DNA of 64,000 nt from Faucicola sp902506225 (GTDB lineage: Bacteria > Pseudomonadota > Gammaproteobacteria > Pseudomonadales > Moraxellaceae): contig LR733345.1 in assembly GCA_902506225.1 (NCBI GenBank), forward strand, positions 620,001 through 684,000. The letters are read 5' to 3'. The position numbers and the translations under genes are program-made. How positions within the stretch are numbered: the stretch's first letter is position 1; each line of letters begins with the position of its first letter. Shown piece by piece: positions 43,034-52,143 of the stretch. Under the pieces are notes generated by a model. The model did no database searches, was not told where the DNA came from, and worked only from the letters and a program-made list of their open reading frames with translations.

Positions 43034-43648
43034 CTAATGGCTTATGTCACTTTTATTGACCATGTTTCTATTGACCGTGTTTCTATTGACCATGCTTCTT
43101 AATTTCATCCAATCAAAATACAGCCCCGGGTCGGATTTGCGGCCGCGCGCGATATCGCTGTGACCGGCTAGATGATTGACGGTTTTGGGATAAGCTTGAT
43201 AAATCGCGGCAATCACACCACTTAAAGCTTGGTATTGCCTGTCATCAAATTCGCTATAATCATCACCCTCCAGCTCAATCCCAATCGAATAGTCATTGCA
43301 GTTTGGCACGCCCAAATAACTAGATTTGCCAGCATGCCAAGCACGCTCATCAAAGCTCACAAACTGCGTGACCCTACCATCGCGCTCAATAAACAAATGC
43401 GCGGAGACCTGCTGCTGATAGATGGTTTCAAAATACGGATGGGCTTTGGGGTCTAACTGATTTTGAAAAAATGCACGAACAAAATGCTCGCCTTGGTTAT
43501 TTTTTAGACCAAATTCACTCGGCGGCAAGCTGATGTTATGAATCACAATCAGATGAATATCATTAGGGTCGGGGCGTTGTCCAAAATTGGGTGACGCCAC
43601 AAACTCGCATGGGCTTAACAAACCCTGCTCAATGCTAAATCCCGACAT
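43034..43648 (-). CDS. ampD: 1,6-anhydro-N-acetylmuramyl-L-alanine amidase AmpD
   Basis: 204 residues from MSGFSIEQGLLSPCEFVASPNFGQRPDP (start 43648; upstream in-frame ATGs at 43708 and 43669 are less likely). Zinc ligands and family motifs: LIVIHNISLPPSEFG, HLFIERDGRVTQFVSFDERAWHAGKSSYLG, NDYSIGIELEGDDY and NHLAGHSDIARGRKSDPGLYFDW. AmpD cleaves recycled anhydro-muropeptides in the cytoplasm and, in other bacteria, keeps AmpC beta-lactamase uninduced. The C-terminus ends in a 15-bp repeat encoding VNRN(T/M) units. Confidence 0.93.
   Translation of the reverse strand: MSGFSIEQGLLSPCEFVASPNFGQRPDPNDIHLIVIHNISLPPSEFGLKNNQGEHFVRAFFQNQLDPKAHPYFETIYQQQVSAHLFIERDGRVTQFVSFDERAWHAGKSSYLGVPNCNDYSIGIELEGDDYSEFDDRQYQALSGVIAAIYQAYPKTVNHLAGHSDIARGRKSDPGLYFDWMKLRSMVNRNTVNRNMVNKSDISH
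43055..43099. repeat. Three 15-bp tandem repeats in the 3' end of ampD
   Basis: ATTGACCATGTTTCT, ATTGACCGTGTTTCT and ATTGACCATGCTTCT, in frame, encode the repeated Asn-Arg-(Asn)-(Thr/Met)-Val tail. Confidence 0.9.
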
Positions 43649-43834
43649 AACTATACCCCGCCCAATCATCCAAATGGTGTTTAAAATAGTTGGTAAAACG
43701 CTACTCAATCATGTGGCTAATTTAGCATAAAATGGGCTTATCATCACCTTAACCGAAAGACACAGTTAAAAAAAAGCAATTTTGCAAAAAAATGGTATGC
43801 TATCGCTAAGCTGACAACAAGGGTAAGACATCTG

Positions 43835-46800
43835 ATGGATACGATTATAGCGGCGTTGATACTGGCAGTGGTGGGGGCGCTTTATAAAATTTTTGCGCAA
43901 CAAAAAGCAATTACCCGGCTTGAATCCAAGCTCGACAACCTGCAAAAACAACTCGCTGACGTCATGGCAACCGTGTATATCTTAAGCAGCGAGGCAAAGC
44001 CATCATCTACCCAGCAATCGGCAAGCGATATTCGCCAAAATCAGCCTGTCACTGAACCCATCACGCAGCCCATCGGTCAAGCCCCTGTCCCAGCGCCCCT
44101 TCCAGTAACTCCCCCAGCATTAGACTCTTTGCCAATGGCGAATACGCTTGACGCTTCGACTAGTTCAACCTCCCCAACGGCAACGCAGCCGTCAGTGAAT
44201 GACGCAGCCCCACCGCATAAACCTACCTTGTCACAGCCATCATCTCATTCTTTAAAAGATGATGAAAGTGCTACCAATATTGTGACATCGCTTTGGGCAA
44301 GTGCCACCCAATGGTTCTTTGGGGAAAACTTGGTGGTGCGTGTTGGGGCACTGGTGTTGCTAGTGGGCGTGGTGTTATTACTCAAACTTGCCAGCCAATA
44401 TATTGAGGTATCGATGCCCGTGCGCATGGCTCTGGTAGCGTTGGGTGGCTTGGTGATAACGGTAGTCGGCTATCGCACCACTGCCAAAAAACGCAATTAT
44501 GGGTTGACTTTGCAAGGCGTCGGCTTTGCGGTGATTTATTTGACGGTGTTTGCAAGTTTTAAATTGTATGGACTACTACCATCCACCTTAACCTTCGGTG
44601 TGCTTGCGTTACTGGCAGGGTTAACAGTGATGTTTTCGGTGTGGCAAAATGCGCTGCCGCTTGCGGTCTTGGCGTTCGGTGGGGCGTTTTTTGCGCCGAT
44701 ACTGGTCAGCCGACCTGACGGTAGTGTGGTGATGCTATTTAGTTATTATTTATTACTCAATATAGCGGTTGCGGTGATTGCCCATTATCGCACTTGGAAA
44801 TTGCTCAATGCGCTAAGCCTAGCGGTGACTTTTGGGCTTGCGTATGTGTGGGGATTTCGTGCATTTAGTGGCAACAGTGCAGGTGCAGGCTGGCTGTCAT
44901 TACGCTGGCAACTGTTAGGGTTATTGGTTGGGCACATGGCGCTGTATATGTTTATTGCAGTTAGATACTCTCAGCAGGTTGTAAGTTATAACCAAACGCT
45001 GCTGCAAATTAACAGGGGGGTAGCCAGACGCCCGATTATATCAATAGATTCAGGATTGTTGTTTGGCACCGCGTTACTGGGGTTTGGTCTGATGGCAAGT
45101 TTGCTCAATGATTTGCCTTATCATCTGGCCTTTGCTAGCAGTGCGTTATCAGCTATTTATTTGAGTCTAGGATTGTGGCTGCTCAAACATCATCGTCGTA
45201 GCATCGCAGGCGACCCACTAGCCAACAACCACTTTGATAACAGCTTTGAGCTACTTATTGAAGCTAGCCTTGCGCTCGGCTGTGGGTTTTTGGCTTTGGT
45301 GATACCACTGGCGCTATCAGCCAAATGGATTAGTATCGGTTGGGCAGTGCAGGGTGCTGCATTGGTGTGGCTCGGTGCGCGTACCCAAAGACGCTGGACG
45401 GTATATTTTGGGTTGGCATTGCAAGCCTTTAGTATCCTGTTATGGGTGGGCTTTGATACCCTCATACGGCATTGGTATAGGTTACTGGATCAATTATCTA
45501 TTCCGCACCAAACGTCTATAGTGGCGGCTTCATCCACCTTGCCATTGACCGTATTGACCGCGTGTGTGCTGCTGTCTGCTTTTATTTTGCGTCACCGCAG
45601 GGTCAACATAGCGACAGCCACACCCCAAACGGCAGCCACACTCCAAGCTAAAGCCCAGCCTCAAACTCAGCCTCAACCTCAACCTGCGGCAGTCAAAACG
45701 ACGCATAAAAGGTTTCAACAAATTGCTGATAATGCCAGTCACAGCTTTGTTGCGACCGCGCTTGTGGTTGTTGGGTTTGTGCTGTATCTGTCGGCGATTT
45801 TATCCGCTGCCCCCTTTTGGAACAACGATGGCAAAACCACCACTATCAAAATTGCTATGGCTATGGTGATATTTTTAATTGTGGGGCAACTGATGCATCA
45901 GCGTTTTGTTTGGCGCAGTATGCGTAAGGTGAGCCGCTTGATTTTACCGTTTGCGATGATGAGCTGGGTTCTAGTCTGTCTCACCCATGTTAAGGTCGAG
46001 ACGGTTGTAGACTTAAACCATTATCACATCAAAGCATTTAGCGGGTTGGGGCGTTATTTGCTCGCCATGCTCGGCTGTTTTGCCATCGCAAAATTGCTAG
46101 GGGCGTGGCTGCTTAGTCGCTGGCACCGCGACCGACTCGATACAAGCGTTGACGCGCTCGTTTGGTTTTTGGTACTGATTGCCATGCTAACTTGGATGCT
46201 ACAACAAGTGCCATTTAACTATTGGCAGCATGCCCAAGAGCTTCGAGCCATTATCACTATATTACCGACCGTGCTCGCTGTGATTGGGCTGATGAGTTTG
46301 TTGTTGCTGCCAAAACTTCAGGCGCTGAGGGGTCGTTTGCTTGGTTGGTTAGCGGTTGATAGGCTACTTAAACACAGCGCTTATATTTTGGTACCGATGA
46401 CCTTTATGTGGAGTTTATCTGCGAATTTCTCGTTAGACGGTCAGCTGTTGGGCGTTTATCTGCCGCTGCTAAATCCGCTGGATTTGACCTTAATTAGCAT
46501 TTTACTGTACCAGTCTTATGTGGCACTCAAAGTTGATAGCAACTATCGTACTATCGTTTTGGTGATTTGCGGTCTAGGGGCATTTGTGACGCTCAGCAGT
46601 ATGTTGGTGCGTGGGTTTGCCAGCGTTTGGGGCACACCGACGTGGGAACATGGTGCTTGGTCAGTCAGTATGGTACAGACGGGGCTGACTATCTTATGGA
46701 CCGTCATTGCGATGGTATTGATGTTCTTGGCAAATAAAAAAGCCATTCGCTTGGTATGGTTTGCCGGTATCGCATTATTGACCATGGTGGTTGCCAAGTT

Positions 46801-46987
46801 GCTATTGATTGATATGTCGAATACCAGTGCGGTACTGCGTGTGGTGTCTTTTATTGGGGCAGGCTTGTTGATGCTAGTCATTGGTTATCTTGCACCCTTA
46901 CCCCCCAAAGTAGGTAAACCCAAAGCAGGTAAACCCAAGTCAGGCAAACTCAATTCAGGCAAACCCAATGCAGCCAAAAAAAGCTAG
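43835..46987 (+). CDS. DUF2339 polytopic membrane protein
   Basis: 1050 residues. An N-terminal hydrophobic segment (about 3-20) and short coiled coil (KAITRLESKLDNLQKQLADVMATV) are followed by a long Pro/Ser/Thr linker (to about 140). Then FFGENLVVRVGALVLLVGVVLLLKLASQYIEVSMPVRMALVALGG, the hallmark start of DUF2339, leads into about 25 membrane segments. The C-terminus is a Lys/Gly/Pro repeat tail (GKPKAGKPKSGKLNSGK). Function is unknown. The next gene (DUF3999) is its regular neighbour in other genomes, which implies joint action. Confidence 0.88.
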   Translation: MDTIIAALILAVVGALYKIFAQQKAITRLESKLDNLQKQLADVMATVYILSSEAKPSSTQQSASDIRQNQPVTEPITQPIGQAPVPAPLPVTPPALDSLPMANTLDASTSSTSPTATQPSVNDAAPPHKPTLSQPSSHSLKDDESATNIVTSLWASATQWFFGENLVVRVGALVLLVGVVLLLKLASQYIEVSMPVRMALVALGGLVITVVGYRTTAKKRNYGLTLQGVGFAVIYLTVFASFKLYGLLPSTLTFGVLALLAGLTVMFSVWQNALPLAVLAFGGAFFAPILVSRPDGSVVMLFSYYLLLNIAVAVIAHYRTWKLLNALSLAVTFGLAYVWGFRAFSGNSAGAGWLSLRWQLLGLLVGHMALYMFIAVRYSQQVVSYNQTLLQINRGVARRPIISIDSGLLFGTALLGFGLMASLLNDLPYHLAFASSALSAIYLSLGLWLLKHHRRSIAGDPLANNHFDNSFELLIEASLALGCGFLALVIPLALSAKWISIGWAVQGAALVWLGARTQRRWTVYFGLALQAFSILLWVGFDTLIRHWYRLLDQLSIPHQTSIVAASSTLPLTVLTACVLLSAFILRHRRVNIATATPQTAATLQAKAQPQTQPQPQPAAVKTTHKRFQQIADNASHSFVATALVVVGFVLYLSAILSAAPFWNNDGKTTTIKIAMAMVIFLIVGQLMHQRFVWRSMRKVSRLILPFAMMSWVLVCLTHVKVETVVDLNHYHIKAFSGLGRYLLAMLGCFAIAKLLGAWLLSRWHRDRLDTSVDALVWFLVLIAMLTWMLQQVPFNYWQHAQELRAIITILPTVLAVIGLMSLLLLPKLQALRGRLLGWLAVDRLLKHSAYILVPMTFMWSLSANFSLDGQLLGVYLPLLNPLDLTLISILLYQSYVALKVDSNYRTIVLVICGLGAFVTLSSMLVRGFASVWGTPTWEHGAWSVSMVQTGLTILWTVIAMVLMFLANKKAIRLVWFAGIALLTMVVAKLLLIDMSNTSAVLRVVSFIGAGLLMLVIGYLAPLPPKVGKPKAGKPKSGKLNSGKPNAAKKS

Positions 46988-46994
46988 GTAAACC

Positions 46995-47044
46995 CCTGCT
47001 AAAAATCGTAAATAACGTGGGTTATTTGTCGTATTTACAGCAGG
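46995..47044 (+). terminator. Long hairpin after the DUF2339 gene, possible terminator
   Basis: CCTGCT pairs with AGCAGG and AAATAAC with GTTATTT, but there is no T run, so function as a terminator is uncertain. Confidence 0.4.
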
Positions 47045-47460
47045 TAGGCTTAGCTAAATACACAAAGAATTGCTGCCCAATTGTCTTTAAATTGTAACAT
47101 TTGGCTAGAATTTATCCAAAAATTCGGCTCTCTTGTTAGTGGTTTGTAGCACGGTATAGAAGTGTTGAGTGGGTATTGTTAATATCCTTATAGGGCAAAG
47201 CTTCCTATCAACCAAATTATAAATCTAATTACTATCAATGAGTTAGAATGCTATTTATCATTTTTCTAACATGATAAATTAAGGTTGATACTGTCTACTG
47301 ATGCTAACCATGCGATGTGAGGGTTTTCAAATTATTTAGATTATCTATAACTGACGGCTTTATGTTGATAACGCAAATACGGGCTACGCGGCTTTTTGGT
47401 CTAGTCAGTTTAGATTTTGTCAATGTCCATCACAATCGGTTAGCTTGTAAAGCCATATCA

Positions 47461-47514
47461 ATTTTATAGTAACTATGAATTTTATGGTAACTATGAATTT
47501 TATAGTAATTATGA
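47461..47514. repeat. Three 18-bp tandem repeats upstream of the DUF3999 gene
   Basis: ATTTTATAGTAACTATGA occurs three times in a row with one change in each of the second and third units. It ends about 18 bases before the start codon. Confidence 0.9.
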
Positions 47515-47532
47515 ATTAACAATGAAGTAAAA

Positions 47533-49212
47533 ATGAAAAAAAATAAGCACTGTCAGGTTAAATTAACCAAATACCGCGCCTGTATTTTATCGGTGACTTT
47601 AGTTTCGCCACTATTGTTAGTAGCTATCATTTACACGCAAGCAGATGCCCAAAACCCCACGCAAACGGCATCTGTCACTGTTGCCTCGCAAAAAACCACC
47701 ACCACGGTAGCGCCCGCCATCGTTGACAACTTAGAGCAAGAGCAAGAGCAAGAGCAAGAGCAAGAGCAAGAGCATGACACTGACAGTATCAGCTATGGCT
47801 TTGAGGCATTGCAAAATAGCTTTGTAATCGACATTGATTTACCGGTCGAAGACCTACAGGACAACCCCAACAGCGCCCAACTGGTAAAATTTTCATCGTT
47901 AACGCCCAGTTTGTTGGCTTTAATCATGCAGCAAAATGGGGCAACTATTAGCGATAAACAAAATTACCGCTTGATTGATGCCAAAGGTCATATTATGCCG
48001 ATGGCGATTCGTCCTGTCAGCAAACAATCATCCGTCAATCAAGTATTGCAAGTAGTGAGCGTGGAGACAGATAACCCCAATGCGGTGGAAAAATTACGCC
48101 ATGCGTTGACCGTACAGCTTGATAACCCAGACAACCAACAATCGATTAACATTGACCTTAGCAATTTACCTTCAAACCCAGTCGCCGCCGTTACCAATAG
48201 TCCAGTCAGAACTTGGTGGTTAACCAATCCCAACTTTGCCAAAACCGAACCTACTTTATCAACCGAGCAAGCGGTCAATCTTTGGCTAAAATTTTTACCT
48301 GTAAATGCAGCCCAGCCCAGCAAGCGCCCACTGCAACTGCAAATTTATGGCAGTGATGACTTGCAAAGCTGGCAGATGGTCAGCCAAACCGTGGTCAGCC
48401 CCTTTAACCATACTCAACATAGCCAAATGGTAGCAACGCAAGCTGACGGCAGCAATCAGCCGATAGCGACAGGCCATGCGATTGCCATCGAGCCGCAGCA
48501 AGCCAATTATCGGTATTGGCAAGTGGTGGCAAATCAGCCTGTCAATCTTGAGGCAGCCAGCTTAAATCGCAGGGTGAGTGAGCCAAGTTTCTTCTTGACC
48601 CGCGCCAGTTTTTCAAAAACCAAAGAGGACGCCAACCAATGGCGGCTTAGCCTTGCTCAGCCCATGTTGACCACAGGGGTGAGTTTTTTTGTCCCCGAAA
48701 ATCAGCTGTGGCAAGTGAGCATCAATATACCTGAACAAGAAGCCAATCAATTGGCTAAAATCAACAAAACTGCCAATGTAAGTAATGATAAAATCTTAGC
48801 CACTACCCAAATTGATAAAAACCACACAGTGGTCAGTTGGCAACCGACACTGACCAAGTCGCTGCATTTGGAAGGTCAAATGCAGCAAGATGATTTGCCG
48901 GTCAATCTGTTAACGCCCATGTATGAGATGTATTTTTTGGCGCAAGGCACAGCGCCTTATCGACTGGTAATCAACGAGCCGCGCGTATTACAACAACCCA
49001 ATATCACGCTATCTAACCAACAACTCGCCAGCCTCGGCAATACCGTTGAAGGACAAATGCAAAATATCGAGGCATTGAACAATCCCAACGCGTCGTTTGA
49101 ACGCTACAAAACATGGGCACTGTGGGGTGTGCTCGCCGCGATTGTAGCCGCTTTGGCGTTGATTGCCCTGCGTTTATATCAACAAACTACTACCCAAGCC
49201 CCCAAAGAATAG
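47533..49212 (+). CDS. DUF3999 family membrane-anchored protein
   Basis: 559 residues. An N-terminal signal or anchor (about 14-34, CILSVTLVSPLLLVAIIYTQADA) is followed by a (Glu-Gln)6 tract near 68-80 and a large periplasmic beta-rich domain. It has a C-terminal transmembrane helix (about 530-550, ALWGVLAAIVAALALIALRLY). The domain has RTWWLTNPNFAKTEPTLS, LQLQIYGSDDLQSWQMVS and FLTRASF-type motifs of DUF3999. Function is unknown; it pairs with DUF2339. The Glu-Gln tract comes from a GAGCAA hexamer repeat and can change length without frameshift. Confidence 0.85.
   Translation: MKKNKHCQVKLTKYRACILSVTLVSPLLLVAIIYTQADAQNPTQTASVTVASQKTTTTVAPAIVDNLEQEQEQEQEQEQEHDTDSISYGFEALQNSFVIDIDLPVEDLQDNPNSAQLVKFSSLTPSLLALIMQQNGATISDKQNYRLIDAKGHIMPMAIRPVSKQSSVNQVLQVVSVETDNPNAVEKLRHALTVQLDNPDNQQSINIDLSNLPSNPVAAVTNSPVRTWWLTNPNFAKTEPTLSTEQAVNLWLKFLPVNAAQPSKRPLQLQIYGSDDLQSWQMVSQTVVSPFNHTQHSQMVATQADGSNQPIATGHAIAIEPQQANYRYWQVVANQPVNLEAASLNRRVSEPSFFLTRASFSKTKEDANQWRLSLAQPMLTTGVSFFVPENQLWQVSINIPEQEANQLAKINKTANVSNDKILATTQIDKNHTVVSWQPTLTKSLHLEGQMQQDDLPVNLLTPMYEMYFLAQGTAPYRLVINEPRVLQQPNITLSNQQLASLGNTVEGQMQNIEALNNPNASFERYKTWALWGVLAAIVAALALIALRLYQQTTTQAPKE
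47734..47775 (+). repeat. GAGCAA hexanucleotide repeat (six perfect units)
   Basis: Six GAGCAA units and a seventh variant (GAGCAT) in the DUF3999 gene, encoding Glu-Gln pairs. Confidence 0.95.
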
Positions 49213-49274
49213 GCGATAATACAATCGAACATACCTCATCGAAAATGCCCCATCGACAATAAGGGATTATTTGC

Positions 49275-50168
49275 ATGTCTGCTGCTAGCCAAACCATTAG
49301 TGACACCTCGGCCACCACGCCCCAAATCAGCTCACTACTACGTATTGAAATCGCCAAACAAGTCGCACTTGCGTTGCAAGAAGACATCGCCACTGGTGAT
49401 ATTAATGCCCAGTTAATACCTGACACACAGCGCGATACGGCAACCATTATTTGTCGTGAACCGATGGTGGTTGCGGGTAAGGCATGGGTGGATGAAGTAT
49501 TTCGCCAGCTTGACCCCAATATGCAGCTTGATTGGGCAGTCAAAGACGGTGACGCTGTGGCAGCCAATCAAATTTTGGTGACGCTCATCGGTAACACCCG
49601 TGCGCTACTGACGGGTGAACGTACCGCGCTCAATTTTTTACAAACTTTATCATCCACTGCCACTGTGGTTGCAAACCATGTGGCGGTTATCGCAGAACTG
49701 CCGACCAAATTGTTAGACACGCGTAAAACCATCCCAATGCTACGCCATGCGCAAAAATACGCCATGTTATGTGGCGGCGGCAATAATCACCGTATCGGGC
49801 TATACGATGCCTTTTTGATAAAAGAAAACCATATCATGGCGTGTGGCGGTATCGCCCAAGCAGTCAGTCAGGCGCGTCAGATTGCTAATAAGCCAGTGGA
49901 AGTTGAAGTAGAAAATTTTGATGAGCTCCAGCAAGCCATCGCTGCCAATGCCGATATCGTCATGCTCGATAATTTTACCATTGAAGATACCCAAAAAGCG
50001 GTCGAGCTGGTTGCTAGTCTTGGCAAGCCTTGCCAGCTTGAAGCCTCAGGCGATATTAGCCTTACCCATCTACGCCAAGTGGCAGAAACCGGGGTGGATT
50101 TTATCTCAATGGGCGCGTTGACGAAGCATATCAAAGCCATTGATTTATCGATGCGTTTTCAACAATAA
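49275..50168 (+). CDS. nadC: Nicotinate-nucleotide pyrophosphorylase NadC
   Basis: 297 residues. NadC converts quinolinate plus PRPP to nicotinate mononucleotide in de novo NAD synthesis. Motifs: ALQEDIATGDINAQLIP, GERTALNFLQTLSSTATVV, LLDTRKTIPMLRHAQKYAMLCGGGNNHRIGLYDAFLIKENH, VEVEVENFDELQQAI, and LEASGDISLTHLRQVAETGVDFISMGALTKH. All substrate-binding Arg, Lys and His residues are in place. No nadA or nadB is in the window. Confidence 0.96.
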   Translation: MSAASQTISDTSATTPQISSLLRIEIAKQVALALQEDIATGDINAQLIPDTQRDTATIICREPMVVAGKAWVDEVFRQLDPNMQLDWAVKDGDAVAANQILVTLIGNTRALLTGERTALNFLQTLSSTATVVANHVAVIAELPTKLLDTRKTIPMLRHAQKYAMLCGGGNNHRIGLYDAFLIKENHIMACGGIAQAVSQARQIANKPVEVEVENFDELQQAIAANADIVMLDNFTIEDTQKAVELVASLGKPCQLEASGDISLTHLRQVAETGVDFISMGALTKHIKAIDLSMRFQQ

Positions 50169-50234
50169 ATCGGTTAAACATACATCGATTAAAAATAGTC
50201 AGTTTTTTTTATGCCATTTGCGATAGGTCATAGC

Positions 50235-51101
50235 ATGATGCAAACGATTTTAATGATTGGACTGGGTAAAATTGGTTTACCTGTTGCTAAGCAATTAGCG
50301 GCGCAGGGACATTGCGTGATTGGTGTCAGCCGTACAAGACCCAAAGACCTTGCACAAGATTTTGATAACCTATACTTTGTGGCAAGTGATGCGCGCACGT
50401 TAGCCATTGCCCAGCTAAGTCAATGGTCAAGCCAAATCAGCCAAATCTGTATCATTGTCAGTCCAGATACCCTGTCGCTACAAGGTTACCGTGACAGTTA
50501 TTATGCGATTGCCGAGAATGTGGTGCGATTGGGTGACCATCTGCCAAACCTCAAGCGTGTGGTATTTATTTCTTCGACAGGCGTTTACGGACAAAACGCG
50601 GGCGAAGTCATTGATATCGATACCCCTGTGTCAGCGCCAGCGAGCGCCACTTCTCAAGTGATTTTGCACACTGAGCAGTTGTTGCAGCAGCATTTTGAGG
50701 ATAAGAGCGTCATCATTCGTCCAAGTGGGATTTATGGGCAGTCACGACTGCGTCTACTGAACATGGCAAGACAGTTAGCAGCGCAGTCGCCAAATACGGC
50801 TAGCGATTATCCGAGCAATATATGGACTAATCGTATTATGGATACAGACTTAGTCAGCATCATTGTCAAGGTTATCAATGCAGGTCAAACCGTACCAGTT
50901 TACTTGGCGACAGATAACGCGCCAGTCCCGCTGTATACTGTGCTAAACTATTTGGCGACTGCACAGGGCTTGAACTTATCGCTGCCCTGTATGGAGCCAA
51001 CAACGGGCAAACGCATTATCACTAACTTGCCAGCTACTTGGTTCAACTACCCAGATTGGCAGTCAGGCTATCAGCATATTTTGTCGAGTTTAGGCGATTA
51101 G
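50235..51101 (+). CDS. NAD-dependent epimerase/dehydratase family protein (YeeZ-like)
   Basis: 289 residues from MMQTILMIGLGKIGLPVAKQLAAQGHCVIGVSRT, an N-terminal dinucleotide-binding fold (GxGxxG). An upstream ATG at 50211 has no ribosome site, while ATAGGTCATAGC precedes 50235. Other features are VVFISSTGVYGQNAGEVIDIDTPVSAPAS (Ser-Ser-Thr and Tyr like SDRs, with a Tyr in TGVYG) and VIIRPSGIYGQSRLRLLNM. The substrate is unknown. It is unlike sugar epimerases with a YxxxK catalytic pair. Confidence 0.8.
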   Translation: MMQTILMIGLGKIGLPVAKQLAAQGHCVIGVSRTRPKDLAQDFDNLYFVASDARTLAIAQLSQWSSQISQICIIVSPDTLSLQGYRDSYYAIAENVVRLGDHLPNLKRVVFISSTGVYGQNAGEVIDIDTPVSAPASATSQVILHTEQLLQQHFEDKSVIIRPSGIYGQSRLRLLNMARQLAAQSPNTASDYPSNIWTNRIMDTDLVSIIVKVINAGQTVPVYLATDNAPVPLYTVLNYLATAQGLNLSLPCMEPTTGKRIITNLPATWFNYPDWQSGYQHILSSLGD

Positions 51102-51171
51102 TGATGGGTGGTGGGTTTCAACAAAAATTTTTCATCATTTATCTATCAGTGATTTTATAGCCGTGTATGCC

Positions 51172-52107
51172 ATGACTTATTCCAACACCGAGCGCCACGC
51201 CCCAAAAAACCAAGTGGTTAAACACAGAGACCAGCTACGCCATCCCAATGTGATGACAGAGGCAGAAAGATTGGCTTTACCCGACCCTTGTCGCCCGATT
51301 GATAAGCGCGTCATACCCGCGCGTCATACCATTGACGTCTATATGCAAAAAACGCTTTCATTGCCAGTGGCGAATACCAACAACAATCTCGCCGCTAGTG
51401 TAAAAGACGTTGCCAAGCCATACCCAATGAGGGATAACACAACAAAAATCGCTAAAAAAAATCCGCAAAGTCATCAATCTGACATGCTAGAGCAGTTACT
51501 ATCTGAGCAAACCATTGAGATGCGGCACTTTATCAAGCAGCAACAACAGCAGGCCAATAGCAGCCAAAGCAAACACCCGTCATTGCATTTACCGCTGTCG
51601 TTGTTGCCACAGCTCGTCAATGACAGTAGTGTTTCACTGATGAAAGCGGTGATGGGTCAATACCCACATTTAGCGAGTATGAATATGCTTACAACATCCT
51701 TGTCACAGCAGACATTGCAAAATTCCTATAAACATCAAGCTAACGATACCCCCAGCACACAGTCTGACGCCATCTATAACCAAGCGCTACTCAATATCGA
51801 AACCAAACTGTATCTGATGGGTCAAATGTACCATCTTGTGCTTTGTGTATTTTTGCTATGCCAATGCAAATCGCGCAAATCACTCAACCCACAAATCACC
51901 TTGCAAGACTTGGCTGACGCTATCAATCAATACATCGAGGCGCATCGCACGCAATTGCATTTTTTGACCCGGCATAACGATTTATATATCGAGCCGACGC
52001 ATGTTGCACTCGCTGCGCTTGCCATGGATTGGCAAGTGGGTAAGCAAACAGCCATCAGCAAACGTACTATTACCATTAGCTCGCAAAACCCAATCACAGG
52101 CGGCTAA
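51172..52107 (+). CDS. Hypothetical protein upstream of pyrE
   Basis: 312 residues, not recognised. A GTG at 51163 is an alternative start. The N-terminal half is polar and basic (NTERHAPKNQVVKHRDQLRHPNVM...), the middle has a Gln run (KQQQQQANSSQ), and the C-terminal half (about 190-290) is more ordered: NQALLNIETKLYLMGQMYHLVLCVFLLCQCK, then LQDLADAINQYIEAHRTQLHFLTRHNDLYIEP. No signal peptide, and one possible hydrophobic helix around YHLVLCVFLLC. It lies 36 bases ahead of pyrE on the same strand, so it may be cotranscribed. Confidence 0.6.
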   Translation: MTYSNTERHAPKNQVVKHRDQLRHPNVMTEAERLALPDPCRPIDKRVIPARHTIDVYMQKTLSLPVANTNNNLAASVKDVAKPYPMRDNTTKIAKKNPQSHQSDMLEQLLSEQTIEMRHFIKQQQQQANSSQSKHPSLHLPLSLLPQLVNDSSVSLMKAVMGQYPHLASMNMLTTSLSQQTLQNSYKHQANDTPSTQSDAIYNQALLNIETKLYLMGQMYHLVLCVFLLCQCKSRKSLNPQITLQDLADAINQYIEAHRTQLHFLTRHNDLYIEPTHVALAALAMDWQVGKQTAISKRTITISSQNPITGG

Positions 52108-52143
52108 TATTATTTTTTAACTTGTTCTTTTTTGGAGTGGCGT

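Larger units (their letters stand above)
46988..47532. other. Gap between the DUF2339 and DUF3999 genes
   Basis: 545 AT-rich bases. Contains a long hairpin at 46995-47044 (CCTGCT/AGCAGG outside, AAATAAC/GTTATTT inside; no T tract) and three perfect-to-near-perfect 18-bp repeats at 47461-47514 just upstream of the DUF3999 start. No gene was recognised. Confidence 0.5.

Noticed and set aside
46912..46980. Repeats in the end of the DUF2339 gene as a CRISPR-like array
   Set aside because: These are short in-frame codon repeats for a Gly-Lys-Pro tail, without spacers. No CRISPR array was seen in the window.
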